Part shown: in pieces, positions 18,101 to 25,842 of the stretch
How positions within the stretch are numbered: the stretch's first letter is position 1
Layout of the letters: each line of letters opens with the position of its first letter
Assembly: GCA_900142905.1 (NCBI GenBank)
Contig: FSRV01000001.1
Coordinates: 3,596,001-3,660,000 of the forward strand
DNA length: 64,000 nt
From: Burkholderia sp. GAS332
GTDB taxonomy: Bacteria > Pseudomonadota > Gammaproteobacteria > Burkholderiales > Burkholderiaceae
Reading direction: 5' to 3'
Program-made: the position numbers and the translations under genes
Notes under the pieces: generated by a model
Seen by the model: only the letters and a program-made list of their open reading frames with translations
What the model was told of the DNA's origin: nothing
Databases searched by the model: none

Positions 18101-18398
18101 TCGCCCAGTGTTGATGACGGCGCTCGCGATGATCATCGGCATGGCGCCGATGGCCCTCGGCCTCGGCGACGGTGGCGAGCAGAACGCGCCGCTCGGCCGC
18201 GCCGTCATCGGCGGCCTGATTTGCGCGACATTCGCCACGCTGCTGTTCGTACCGGTCGTGTTCAGCCTTGTCCATCGGCGCGATGCGGCGGCTCACGGCC
18301 CATCACACGGCCCGTCACATGGCCCATCGCCCAGCTCATCGAACGAACCCTCGCACGATCACACATCATCCGAACCCGGAGTCCATCATGTCCACTGA
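15105..18398 (+). CDS. RND-family efflux permease with His-rich tail
   Basis: 1097 residues; CGGAG lies ten bases before the start. It is an inner-membrane, proton-driven trimeric pump subunit with twelve helices and two periplasmic domains. Helix 1 is PYTFIVLAMLILLIGPLAAL, followed by the porter motif TPTDIFPDIRIPV. Helix 4 carries the proton-relay Asp pair in GILVDDATVTIEN. The second half begins ~560 after a His/Gly-containing loop (residues ~497-525). The C-terminus ends in an unusual tail with repeated GPSH units and HHVH. The gene order permease-fusion protein-outer-membrane factor and the 11-bp overlap with the next gene mark one operon. Substrate unknown; His-rich parts could bind metal. 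Confidence 0.9.
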   Translation: MLKIVRLALTRPYTFIVLAMLILLIGPLAALRTPTDIFPDIRIPVISVVWNYAGLQPDDMSGRIVTYYERTLGSTVNDVAHIESQSFRGYGIVKIFFQPTVDIRTATAQVTSVSQTVLKQMPPGTTPPQILNYNASTVPVLQLALTSNTLDEQKLADYATNFIRPQLLSVPGVAIPTPYGGKTREVQIDLDPQALQAKKLSANDVATALAQQNQIIPAGTEKIGRFEYNIKLNNSPRALDELNALPIKTVDGATIYIRDVAHVRDGFPPQSNVVRVDGHRAVLMSILKNGSASTLDIIAGVKAQLPRIEATLPPGLKIVTMGDQSTFVKGAVSGVAREGIIAAALTSLMILLFLGSWRSTLIIAASIPLAVLAAIAGLAAMGETLNVMTLGGLALAVGILVDDATVTIENINWHLEQGKDVRSAIMDGAAQIVGPAFVSLLCICIVFVPMLLLNGIARFLFVPMAEAVIFAMVASFILSRTFVPMMAQYLLRPHASGGHASGELAAVMDPHGGHSRAVRSRNPLVRFQRGFEHRFERVRSVYRIVLGLALTHRKRFVAGFLLVVAASFLLTPWLGRNFFPSIDSGEIAIHVRAPIGTRIEDTAAEFDRIENAVRGTIPPDQLRSIIDNIGLPNSGINLTYNNSGTIGPQDGDILISLNENHQPTANFVRTLRTTLPRQFPGTTFAFLPADIVSQILNFGAPAPIDLQVAGPNQTANHRYATEVMRRMRLIPGIADTRIQQDSTYPQFTVSVDRTRADQLGITEQDVTNSVVASLSGTSQVSPTFWLNPKNGVSYPIVAQTPQYDMTSLSNLSNLPVTSKGGQAQILGGIATITRGVGDSVVSHYNIEPLYDVFATTQGQDLGAVAAKIQTIIHATAKDVPKGSIVTLRGQVQTMNSAFLGLSLGLVGAILLIYLLIVVNFHSWSDAFVIVTALPAALAGIVWMLFTTHTPLSVPALTGAILCMGVATANSILVVSFARERLAVTGNALVAAMEAGFTRFRPVLMTALAMIIGMAPMALGLGDGGEQNAPLGRAVIGGLICATFATLLFVPVVFSLVHRRDAAAHGPSHGPSHGPSPSSSNEPSHDHTSSEPGVHHVH

Positions 18399-19602
18399 GA
18401 TCGAGATCAATTCGCCGAAGCGGCTGCGTCATCTGAAGCTGGTCGGTATCATCACGCTGCTGGCGGCCGCGGGCATCGTGACTAGCGGCATTGCCAGCCG
18501 CGTGCATGCGAAGCAGGAACTCACCACCTGGTCCGCTCAGCAAGCCATACCGACAGTGGTTGCGTACACACCCAAGCACAACCTCGACGACCAGGCGCTG
18601 GTGTTGCCCGGACAGCTGTCCGCCTTCATCAACGCGCCGATCTACGCGCGCGTGTCGGGTTATCTGCATGCGTGGTATGCGGATATCGGCACCCATGTCA
18701 AAGCGGGACAGTTGCTCGGGTTGATCGACACGCCCGACCTCGATCAGCAATTGCTGCAGGCCCGTGCCGATTTGCAGAATGCGGTGGCTAACGAAAAGCT
18801 CGCCGCCTCCACGGCGACCCGCTGGACGAAAATGCTGAAGCAGGATTCGGTCTCACAGCAGGATGCGGACGAGAAGAGCAGCGATCTGGTTGCCAAGCAG
18901 GCAACCGTCGCAGCGGCCGAAGCCAACGTGCGGCGTCTCGAGGCGCTCGAATCGTTCAAGCGCATCACCGCCCCGTTCGACGGCATCGTCACCGCGCGCA
19001 CCACCGATGTCGGCGCGCTGATCAATGCGGGCGGCGGCAACGGACCTGAACTGTTCAAGGTCTCCGACGCAAGCCAGCTGCGCGTCTATGTAAGCGTGCC
19101 GCAGGACGAAGCGGCCGCCATCAAACCCGGCATGACCGCCACGCTCACGGTGCCCGAACGCCCGGGCGTGAAGTTCAGCGCCAAACTCGTGGACACCGAC
19201 GACGCGATTAACCCCACCTCGGGCACGCTGCTGGTGCAACTCGCGGTCGACAATCAGAACGGCCGGCTGATTCCCGGCGAGTACACAGAGGTGCATTTCG
19301 CGCTGCCGACCAGCTCGACTGCCTTGTCGATCCCGGCCAGTTCGCTGATCTTCCGGCAGCACGGCTTGCAAGTCGCCGTCGTCGGCAACGACAACCGTGC
19401 GGTGCTCAAACCGGTTTCGATCGCCACCGATCTCGGCACGCACGTCGAAATCGCGTCCGGCCTGAATCCGACCGACCGTGTGATCGACAATCCGCCCGAC
19501 TCGCTCGCTACGGGCGATGAAGTGCGGCTTCAGGGCAATCCGGCCGGTACGACGGACACGTCGCTAGCTGATCGCCGGCCTGCGGAGAGTGCTCATGGAT
19601 AA
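18388..19602 (+). CDS. RND periplasmic adaptor (membrane fusion protein)
   Basis: 404 residues. The ATG at 18388 lies inside the last codons of the permease gene (overlap 18388-18398) with GGAG upstream, indicating translational coupling. An N-terminal signal anchor (LVGIITLLAAAGIVTSGIASRV) is followed by the barrel-sandwich entry (PIYARVSGYLHAWYADIGTHVKAGQLLGLID), an alpha-helical hairpin (~120-185), its return strand (ITAPFDGIVTARTTDVGAL), then the beta-barrel and membrane-proximal domains. It links the inner-membrane pump to the outer-membrane channel encoded next. HlyD/MdtA-type family. Confidence 0.92.
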   Translation: MSTEIEINSPKRLRHLKLVGIITLLAAAGIVTSGIASRVHAKQELTTWSAQQAIPTVVAYTPKHNLDDQALVLPGQLSAFINAPIYARVSGYLHAWYADIGTHVKAGQLLGLIDTPDLDQQLLQARADLQNAVANEKLAASTATRWTKMLKQDSVSQQDADEKSSDLVAKQATVAAAEANVRRLEALESFKRITAPFDGIVTARTTDVGALINAGGGNGPELFKVSDASQLRVYVSVPQDEAAAIKPGMTATLTVPERPGVKFSAKLVDTDDAINPTSGTLLVQLAVDNQNGRLIPGEYTEVHFALPTSSTALSIPASSLIFRQHGLQVAVVGNDNRAVLKPVSIATDLGTHVEIASGLNPTDRVIDNPPDSLATGDEVRLQGNPAGTTDTSLADRRPAESAHG

Positions 19603-21079
19603 GCGCCTCATCTGCATGGTGCTGGCGGTCGCGACGCTGGTGAGCGGCTGCTCGTTCGCGCCGATCTACCACGCGCCGGCCGTCAGCATCCCGACGACTT
19701 TCAAGGAAGGCGGCGCATGGCAGCTCGCCCGACCCGCCGACCGCGTGCCGCGCGACGCGTGGTGGAGCGTGTATCGCGATCCTGTGCTCGACCACCTCGA
19801 AGTTCAGGTGGCGGCCGCCAATCCGGACGTGGCCGCAGCAATGGCGCGCCACGACGAAGCCACCGCCTATTTGCAGCAAGCCCGCTCGGGATTGTTTCCG
19901 ACCATCGGCGCGGAGGCGTCGGTCGAACGCCAGAGGCAGTCGGATAACCGGCCGCTGCGTGGCGCCGGTCAACCTGCGGTGTACGGCACGAATACCGTTG
20001 ATGTCGGCATCGGCTACGACCTCGACCTATGGGGCAAGATCCGCAACGAGGTTTCAGCGGGCAATTCGGCGGCGCAAGCGAGCGAGGCGGATCTCCAGTC
20101 GGTGCGTCTGAGTTTGCAGGCGAATCTGGCGAGTGCGTATTTCCATCTGCGCGGACTCGACGAACAACAGCAATTGCTCAATGACACGATCGACACTTAC
20201 CAGCATGCGCTCAAGCTCACGCTGAGCCGCCACGCGGGCGGCATTGCATCGGACCTCGACGTGTCGCGCGCGCAGACGCAGCTCGACACCGCACGCGCGT
20301 CCGCTGACGACATCGCCGCGCGCCGCGCGCTGTACGAGCATGCGATCGCCACCCTGACCGGCACGCCCGCGTCGACCTTCACACTCGCGTCGGAGATCAA
20401 AACGGCCTACCTGCCGTCGATTCCTACGGGCGTGCCCGCCGCCCTGCTGCAACGGCGCCCCGACATCGCGGCAGCCGAGCGGCGCGTCGCCGAGGCCAAC
20501 GCGAAGATCGGCGTGGCCAAGGCGGCCTTCTTCCCGGACATTTCGCTCGGTCTCGACGGCGGCTATCAAAGCGACACGCTTTCGCCGTGGCTGATGGCGC
20601 CCAACGAGATCTGGTCGGTCGGGCCGAGCATGCTGCTCACGCTGTTCGATGGCGGCCGCCGTGAGGCAATTACGCAACAGGCGCGCGCCAAGCTTGCCGA
20701 GAACGGCGCGAAGTACAAGGCCACCGTGTTGCTCGCCTTCCAGCAGGTTGAAGACAACCTCGCGCAATTGCATCATCTCGGCGACGAGGCGACGCAGCAG
20801 AACGAGGCGCTCGTCGCGGCACAACGCACGTTGCAGCTTTCGATGTCGCGCTATCGTGACGGCGTGGTCAGCTATCTGGACGTGGTGACCGCGCAGACGA
20901 CCGAGCTCACGACGCAGATCGACGCATTGAACCTCCAGACGCGGCGTCTGCTGGCCTCCGTGGGGTTGATCGAGGCGTTGGGAGGGGGTTGGTCGCCGGA
21001 CGGTGCTACGGGCTCGCCTGCCGTTCAGGCGGCGAGCGCGCAAACGGGGCATCCGGAGGCGCTCGCGTCCGCTGATTGA
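19595..21079 (+). CDS. RND outer-membrane channel lipoprotein (NodT/OprM type)
   Basis: 494 residues from ATG 19595 (MDKRLICMV), with GGAGAG seven bases upstream and an 8-bp overlap with the adaptor gene; a GTG at 19589 is also in frame. Signal peptide with lipobox LVSGC. The mature protein shows the two-repeat outer-membrane efflux structure: YRDPVLDHLEVQVAAANPDV and RRPDIAAAERRVAEANAKIGVAKAAFFPDISL, the characteristic OEP motif. It closes the tripartite pump. A 39-bp tandem repeat and a strong bidirectional terminator follow. Confidence 0.93.
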   Translation: MDKRLICMVLAVATLVSGCSFAPIYHAPAVSIPTTFKEGGAWQLARPADRVPRDAWWSVYRDPVLDHLEVQVAAANPDVAAAMARHDEATAYLQQARSGLFPTIGAEASVERQRQSDNRPLRGAGQPAVYGTNTVDVGIGYDLDLWGKIRNEVSAGNSAAQASEADLQSVRLSLQANLASAYFHLRGLDEQQQLLNDTIDTYQHALKLTLSRHAGGIASDLDVSRAQTQLDTARASADDIAARRALYEHAIATLTGTPASTFTLASEIKTAYLPSIPTGVPAALLQRRPDIAAAERRVAEANAKIGVAKAAFFPDISLGLDGGYQSDTLSPWLMAPNEIWSVGPSMLLTLFDGGRREAITQQARAKLAENGAKYKATVLLAFQQVEDNLAQLHHLGDEATQQNEALVAAQRTLQLSMSRYRDGVVSYLDVVTAQTTELTTQIDALNLQTRRLLASVGLIEALGGGWSPDGATGSPAVQAASAQTGHPEALASAD

Positions 21080-21083
21080 AAGT

Positions 21084-21268
21084 GCAAGTTGAGTCTGCCA
21101 GGTGAGTGAGCCAGCCGAAGCCGCAGGTCGAAACTGCCAGCTGAGTGTGCCGGCCGAACCCGCAGGTCGAAACTGCAAGCCGAGTGCGCCGGCCGAACCC
21201 GCAGGTCGAAACTGCAAGCCGAGTGCGCCGGCCGAACCCGCAGGTCGAAACTGCCAGTCCAGTCTGCC
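21084..21268 (+). repeat. 39-bp tandem repeat, four good copies plus degenerate ends
   Basis: The core GCAGGTCGAAACTGC recurs at 21123, 21162, 21201 and 21240, an exact 39-base period. Degenerate copies lie before 21123 and after 21255. It sits between the outer-membrane-factor stop and the terminator. Because 39 is a multiple of three, a minus-strand frame reads as 13-residue repeats, but nothing indicates that it is translated. There are no spacers, so it is not CRISPR. Confidence 0.9.
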
Positions 21269-21280
21269 ACTGCCGTAAAA

Positions 21281-21311
21281 AAACGTCGCCGGTTCATCAC
21301 CGGCGACGTTT
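21281..21311. terminator. Strong bidirectional terminator
   Basis: AAACGTCGCCGG (21281-21292) pairs perfectly with CCGGCGACGTTT (21300-21311) over a 7-base loop, with an A run before it and T-rich sequence after. It is placed to end both the pump operon and the convergent porin gene. Confidence 0.9.
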
Positions 21312-21357
21312 GTGTTTCAGGCGCGCTTATCACGCCTTGCGGGGGCGCTCGCGGCGC

Positions 21358-22536
21358 TCAGAACCGATGCCGCATTCCCAAGGCGACAACCGCCTGCCGG
21401 TCGCTCGACGAAGCCGCCAGCGAGTAGATCGACGCGTTGCCGAGCACCGCGATGCCGTCCGCGCCCGACACGCGTTGAACCACCCCTTCCAGATACACAT
21501 CGGTGCGGCGTGACAATGCGTAGTCCGCCTGCAGCATGACCTGATTCCACTTCGGCGCGACGCTCTTGCCGGCGTCGCTGAAATGTCCGTCGGTGTACGT
21601 GTACGAGCCGCCCAGCGAGAAGGCCGGGGTAATCGCGTAGCGCGCGTTCAGTTCATAGTTGTTGAACGTCAGCATATCGCCGTTGAGCGTGGAATACGCG
21701 CCGCCTTGCGTGATCTGGTGCGGATCGTCGAGCATCGTCCGTGTGAAGACGAGGCCGACGGTCGCTGCGCCGAACGTGTAGCGTCCCGCAGCGCCGAGGA
21801 TACGTTGGCGCGCGCCGGTGAAGGTCGCATCGCCGTCACTGCTGCTGACCGCGCCGCCGGTATTGTTGGGTTGATTGACGCCGCCCGGCTGGTTCACCTG
21901 CAAGTAGGCCACCGCCAGATTGAATGGGCCGCCCGCCCATTGCGCGCCGAGGCTATAGGCGTTGTTGTTGCTGAAACCGCCCGCCGCATTGCTGAAGGCG
22001 TAAGCGCCGCCGACCGTCAAGCCGTCATAGGTCGCGCTGCGGAATTTCAGCGCATTGTTCATGCGCAGATCGTTGTTGAGGTTGTCGTTATCGAACGGAT
22101 GATCGGCAATATTGCCCCCAAAACCCGAACCGGTCGCCGAAAGCGGCGCGACGAAATCGACCAGGAAGTCGTACTGCCGCCCCATCGTCACGGTGCCCCA
22201 CTGTTTGCTCGCGATACCGACCCATGCCTGCCGGCCGAACTCGTCGCCGCCGTTGGAGAGCTTGCCGCTGTCGATATTAAAACCGTTCTCCAGACCGAAG
22301 ACCGCACTCAACCCGCCGCCCAGGTCCTCGTTACCGCGCAGGCCCCAGCGGTCGGTACTGACATTGCCGCTTTCCATCATCCAGTTGCTTTTCCCGCCCG
22401 AAGCCGTTTTCTGATTGCTGATGTAGTCGATGCCGGTATCGAGTGTGCCGTAGAGCGTGACGCTGCTTTGTGCGTGCGCCGCCGCGCTGAAGGTCCCTGC
22501 CAGCGCGACGAGTGTGGTTGCCAATGCTTTATTCAT
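21358..22536 (-). CDS. Gram-negative general porin
   Basis: 392 residues from ATG 22536 (MNKALATTLVALAG), a signal peptide ending AAAHA and followed by the signature start QSSVTLYGTLDTGIDY. Beta-strand repeats run through the protein, the eyelet region includes WGLRGNEDLGGGLSAVFGLENGF, and it ends in a C-terminal Phe (GMRHRF) as required for Bam-dependent outer-membrane insertion. It forms a trimeric 16-strand channel for small solutes. A second porin of the same family lies at 23526-24641; the two are paralogues. It shares a terminator with the pump operon. Confidence 0.93.
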   Translation of the reverse strand: MNKALATTLVALAGTFSAAAHAQSSVTLYGTLDTGIDYISNQKTASGGKSNWMMESGNVSTDRWGLRGNEDLGGGLSAVFGLENGFNIDSGKLSNGGDEFGRQAWVGIASKQWGTVTMGRQYDFLVDFVAPLSATGSGFGGNIADHPFDNDNLNNDLRMNNALKFRSATYDGLTVGGAYAFSNAAGGFSNNNAYSLGAQWAGGPFNLAVAYLQVNQPGGVNQPNNTGGAVSSSDGDATFTGARQRILGAAGRYTFGAATVGLVFTRTMLDDPHQITQGGAYSTLNGDMLTFNNYELNARYAITPAFSLGGSYTYTDGHFSDAGKSVAPKWNQVMLQADYALSRRTDVYLEGVVQRVSGADGIAVLGNASIYSLAASSSDRQAVVALGMRHRF

Positions 22537-22862
22537 GTTTGATTCCGGGTAAGAGAAGGCGCCGATCCGCGCATTGACGGACCGGTCCCGCAAACCGTGC
22601 GGGTAGCCGCAATGTAGATTTGCGCGATGACATACCCGTGATCAAAACAAGTCGATTCATGAAAGGTTTTTTATGTTCATGACATGTCGCCGAAGCGTCC
22701 ATGAAACATGGGCACAGGGAAACTTAAACGGATAAATTTCTTTTCATGCGCACACCACCGATCCGCTAAAGCCAGGTGACTATCCTTCTCATCAACCGAT
22801 CCACGAATGCATTGCGGTTCGCGCTTCGGTCCCATCCAATTTGATTTGTGAGGATTACGAAT

Positions 22863-23141
22863 ATGAAATCTCTGACGCTCGCCATCGCTTTCATCGGTGT
22901 AACCGCAACGGCTTCCGCTTTCGCTCAATCGACCCCCGCGCCGACGCAACAAACCGCCACGCCGGCGATGCAAGTCGCGGCGAACGGCACCTCTACCACG
23001 GGCAGCGTCGCTGGATCGTGGGTGGCGCCTTACGGCCAGGCGACCACGGGGAAGACGCGTGCGCAGGTCTATCAGGAACTGGTGCATGCAGAGAAGGACG
23101 GCCAGCTTAACTATTTGAACTCGACCGTCTACGCACACTGA
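22863..23141 (+). CDS. DUF4148 small exported protein
   Basis: 92 residues from ATG 22863 with GAGGA ten bases upstream. Signal peptide ending SAFAQ. The mature part has a low-complexity Gln/Thr/Pro start, then GKTRAQVYQELVHAEKDGQLNYLNSTVYAH, the conserved DUF4148 core (K/S-R-A-x-V-x-x-E-L...L), a family of small periplasmic proteins especially abundant in Burkholderiales, function unknown. It is divergent from the porin at 21358-22536. Confidence 0.85.
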   Translation: MKSLTLAIAFIGVTATASAFAQSTPAPTQQTATPAMQVAANGTSTTGSVAGSWVAPYGQATTGKTRAQVYQELVHAEKDGQLNYLNSTVYAH

Positions 23142-23307
23142 GATCCGCGTGAAGAAGGACCACCGGTTGCGCGCCGCATTGGCGCCGCATCCCGCCTCCG
23201 GCCTTGCGGCCGCGGCCACTTCGGCCGTTGCTGCGCCGCCGGTGTGCGGGATGCTGAGCCGGCTCTATCGTTAAACGCAACACGCTGCATTTCTCGCCCT
23301 GACATCA

Positions 23308-23466
23308 ATGACTCTTCGCACCGCGATCAAACGAACTGCCTCGTTTGCCGTTGCCGCTGTTGCAGCCGGACTGCTGCTCTCCGGCTGCGCGACAACGTCG
23401 TCACCCACCAGCGCCGACAACTGTGTCGGCCCACCCAGTTACTGCAATATTTATTTTGGTTCATGA
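23308..23466 (+). CDS. Tiny Cys-containing lipoprotein
   Basis: 52 codons from ATG 23308 to TGA 23464-23466. It has a twin-basic N-terminus, a hydrophobic core (FAVAAVAAGLLL) and a clear lipobox LSGC. The mature peptide is only ~23 residues and contains two further cysteines (NCVGPPSYCN) that could form a disulphide. No good Shine-Dalgarno is visible. A strong terminator begins seven bases after the stop, which supports its being the end of a real transcript, possibly shared with the DUF4148 gene upstream. No family recognised. Confidence 0.6.
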   Translation: MTLRTAIKRTASFAVAAVAAGLLLSGCATTSSPTSADNCVGPPSYCNIYFGS

Positions 23467-23472
23467 ACAAAA

Positions 23473-23508
23473 AAAGAGCGCGCTACCCTTTCGGGCAGCG
23501 CGCTCTTT
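23473..23508. terminator. Strong bidirectional terminator
   Basis: AAAGAGCGCGCT (23473-23484) pairs with AGCGCGCTCTTT (23497-23508), with a further CCC/GGG pair inside the loop and an A run upstream. It serves the plus-strand lipoprotein gene and the minus-strand porin. Confidence 0.92.
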
Positions 23509-23525
23509 AACTTGCTGCTGATGTT

Positions 23526-24641
23526 TTAGAACGAGTGTCGAACACCCACGCGGCCGACCACCTGCTTACCGTCCGACGACGGATCGAAGCCGGCGATCTG
23601 CGCGACGGCGCCGCCACTGGCTTTCTGTAGCGCCGCGAGCGCATAGATTGCGGTGCGCTTGGACAATTCGTATTCAGCGCTCAGATTGAGCTGCTGATAC
23701 TTCGGCTCCTGATTGGTCGCATGATTGCGGCCATCCGTGTAGGTGTAGCCTGCTGCGAGATTCAACTGACTGGTTGCCGCGAAAGTGCCGGCAATTTCAT
23801 AGTTCTGGAATTTGACGTCTTGTCCCGCATCGCTCTGCTGGAAGTTGACGTTGGTGAAGTTGCCCATCACCTTGAACTGGCCGATCTGATACGACGCACC
23901 GGCGGCAAAGATGCCTTGACTGCGGGCATTGGCCAGATAGTTTCCGTATACCGCATTGGTGTAGCCCGAGCCGTTCTGATAGCTCTGGACCGACTGTTCC
24001 GGATCGTTGACGCGCAGATAGCCCGCGCCCATGGAGAACGGTCCGTTCGTATACGACGCTGCCGCGCTATAGGCGGAGTTATTCGAGAACTGACCGGCCT
24101 GGCCGCCGAACGAATAGAGAGCTTCGCCGGTGAAGCCACCAATGGTGGGACTCGTGTACTTCACCGAATTGCTGACAGCGAAACCGTTATCGAGGTTGTC
24201 CATGTCATTGGGGTGGGAGAAATACCAGCCGCCGTAGCTATCATTGAGCGAGTACGGCTCGATGAGATCGACGACCGGATCCCACTGCCGACCGAGGGTG
24301 ACGGTACCGACTGTCTGGCTTGCGAGCCCGACGTAGGCGTTACGGGAGAAAGCCAGGCCGCTACCGAGGCTGCCGTTGGTCGAATTGAAGCCGCTTTCCA
24401 GGTCGAACACAGCGGAAAGGCCAGCGCCGAGATCTTCCTTGCCGCGGACACCCCAGCGGCTACCTGCGCTGACGCCGCTAGCCATTTGGTAGAGATGGTT
24501 ACCGTTGACGTTGCTGGCGAAGTCGATACCCGTATCGAGCAGTCCGTAGAGCGTGACGCTGCTTTGCGCGTGTGCGGAGGAAACGACGCCGACACACAGG
24601 AGTGCCCCGACCAAGTGTGTCAACTTCATCTTATGATTCAT
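23526..24641 (-). CDS. Gram-negative general porin (second copy)
   Basis: 371 residues; the ATG at 24641 (MNHKMKLTH) or 24629 (MKLTHLVGA) are both plausible. Signal peptide ends SSAHA, then QSSVTLYGLLDTGIDFASN. It contains RWGVRGKEDLGAGLSAVFDLESGF and ends VGVRHSF with a terminal Phe. Same family as the porin at 21358-22536 but clearly diverged, so not a recent duplication. Upstream lies an unusual repeat-rich region (24859-25837). Confidence 0.93.
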   Translation of the reverse strand: MNHKMKLTHLVGALLCVGVVSSAHAQSSVTLYGLLDTGIDFASNVNGNHLYQMASGVSAGSRWGVRGKEDLGAGLSAVFDLESGFNSTNGSLGSGLAFSRNAYVGLASQTVGTVTLGRQWDPVVDLIEPYSLNDSYGGWYFSHPNDMDNLDNGFAVSNSVKYTSPTIGGFTGEALYSFGGQAGQFSNNSAYSAAASYTNGPFSMGAGYLRVNDPEQSVQSYQNGSGYTNAVYGNYLANARSQGIFAAGASYQIGQFKVMGNFTNVNFQQSDAGQDVKFQNYEIAGTFAATSQLNLAAGYTYTDGRNHATNQEPKYQQLNLSAEYELSKRTAIYALAALQKASGGAVAQIAGFDPSSDGKQVVGRVGVRHSF

Positions 24642-24858
24642 GAATCACCTTTCATTTAAATAAGGATGCCTGATAGCAGTGGAGACTTTGCGATGCTGTG
24701 TGACCACGTGGCGAATATATCTAGGCCAGAAAGCGGCGCATCTGCAAGACAGACTTTCAGTTTTTTCGTTGGGTTTTCATGGAGGGGGCATTGACCCATG
24801 GCGCATGGGGGTGGGTTTGTTCGTTTTTTTGCCTACGGCGTTGGGCTATGCCTGGATT
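24642..24858. other. Porin upstream region, nothing further seen
   Basis: Contains the presumed promoter region of the minus-strand porin near its start and no convincing gene. The right part grades into repeat copy 2. Confidence 0.5.
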
Positions 24859-25095
24859 TTTGCCTGCGCGGCGCTTGTTTGTCTGTACGCCTGCGGTGTT
24901 GGCCTTTCCTTGAATTCTTATTGGTCTATTAGCGTTGCCCCTGTGCGGGGCGGCACTTACTTTCTTTGCCGCCGCAAAGAAAGATAAGCAAAGAAAGCGG
25001 CTAGACCCCCCTGCTAAGCGGGTCCCCCGCACAGTCGCGGTAGTGGTGCATCTGGAATCCGTGTCCTCGCACACTCCGCGTTGGTGACAAGGCAC
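24859..25095 (+). repeat. Dispersed hairpin repeat, copy 2
   Basis: Homologous to copy 1 from TTGGCCTTTCC to GTGACAAGGCA, with the same GCCCC/GGGGC hairpin. The central stem is shortened: CTTTCTTTGC faces GCAAAGAAAG with mismatches. Its left flank (TGCCTGCGCGGCGCTT, TTTGTCTGT) is shared with copy 3 but absent from copy 1. It is oriented head-to-head with copy 3 about 475 bp away. The ORFs that cross it are not conserved between copies. Confidence 0.85.
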
Positions 25096-25156
25096 TCATC
25101 GGCTCCCACTCCGCACTGCGTGCGTCGCGGATGGGTCTGCCAGGGAAACCGTGAAG

Positions 25157-25370
25157 CTTCGATTGCGCGCGGCGGGGGTGGTCATCGACTTCGCCTCGGT
25201 GAGAACGGGGCTGCGTGGTACACCAAGGCCTTCGATTGCGCGTGGTGGGAGCCATCGGCTTCGCCTCGGCGAGGACGAGGCTGCGTGGCATTCCAGAGGC
25301 TTCGATTACGTGTGGTGGGGGCCGTCGGCTTCGCCTCGGCGCGAACAAGTCGGTATGGGAGACCAGCCGC
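25157..25370 (+). repeat. ~72-bp degenerate tandem repeat, three units
   Basis: CTTCGATT recurs at 25157, 25230 and 25300 (periods 73 and 70). Each is followed by a conserved order: GCGTGGTGGG-like, CATCGGCTTCGCCTCGG-like and CTGCGTGG-like segments. The units differ at many positions, so the array is old or diversified. It lies between the inverted repeat copies 2 and 3, and I see no gene in 25096-25569. Confidence 0.75.
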
Positions 25371-25569
25371 TCCGTTTGAAGCGAAGGGGACATGCATCGA
25401 CGAGGCGCAGCGTCCGGCTACTTGGCCGAGAGATGCACAGACGCGCGGCAATACGAGCTTGGGCTTCAAACGAAGCGTCGTAGCGCATTCGCGGCGGCGA
25501 TGGTGCCCCACTGTGCCAAGTAGTTGAAGTCGGGCGCGAAAACGAGTGAATGGTTTGGCGAAATGCGCG

Positions 25570-25837
25570 TCGGCGCGCGCAGCGCCGCCGGAAGTATGAC
25601 TGCCTTGTCACAAGCGCCGAATGTGCGAGAGCACAGATTCCAGATGCACCACTACCGCAACTGCGCGAGGGACCCGCTTAGCAGGGGGTTCGAGCCGCTT
25701 TCTTTTGCCTATCTTTTCTTTGCGGCGGCAAAGAAAAGTAGGTGCCGCCCCGCACAGGGGCAACGCTAATAAACCACTAAGAAAACAAGGAAAGGCCAAC
25801 GCCGTAAGCACACAGACAAAAGCGCCGCGCAGGCAAA
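25570..25837 (-). repeat. Dispersed hairpin repeat, copy 3 (inverted)
   Basis: The reverse complement matches copy 1 across its whole length, including the distal end GGCAGTCATACTTCCGG (here 25580-25596 region on the other strand) and the central stem of TTTTCTTTGC and GCAAAGAAAA around GGC. It ends a few bases from the stop codon of the minus-strand gene at 25843, so in transcript sense it directly follows that gene, just as copy 1 follows leuA. Confidence 0.85.
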
Positions 25838-25842
25838 AAAGC

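Noticed and set aside
21084..21268. CRISPR array
   Set aside because: Repeats are directly adjacent with no unique spacers and no cas genes in the window.
24679..24987. 102-codon plus-strand frame across repeat copy 2
   Set aside because: It runs into a dispersed repeat whose other copies do not conserve the frame.
24859..25837. Insertion sequence
   Set aside because: The inverted copies resemble IS ends in layout, but no transposase is encoded between them and no target duplication is evident.
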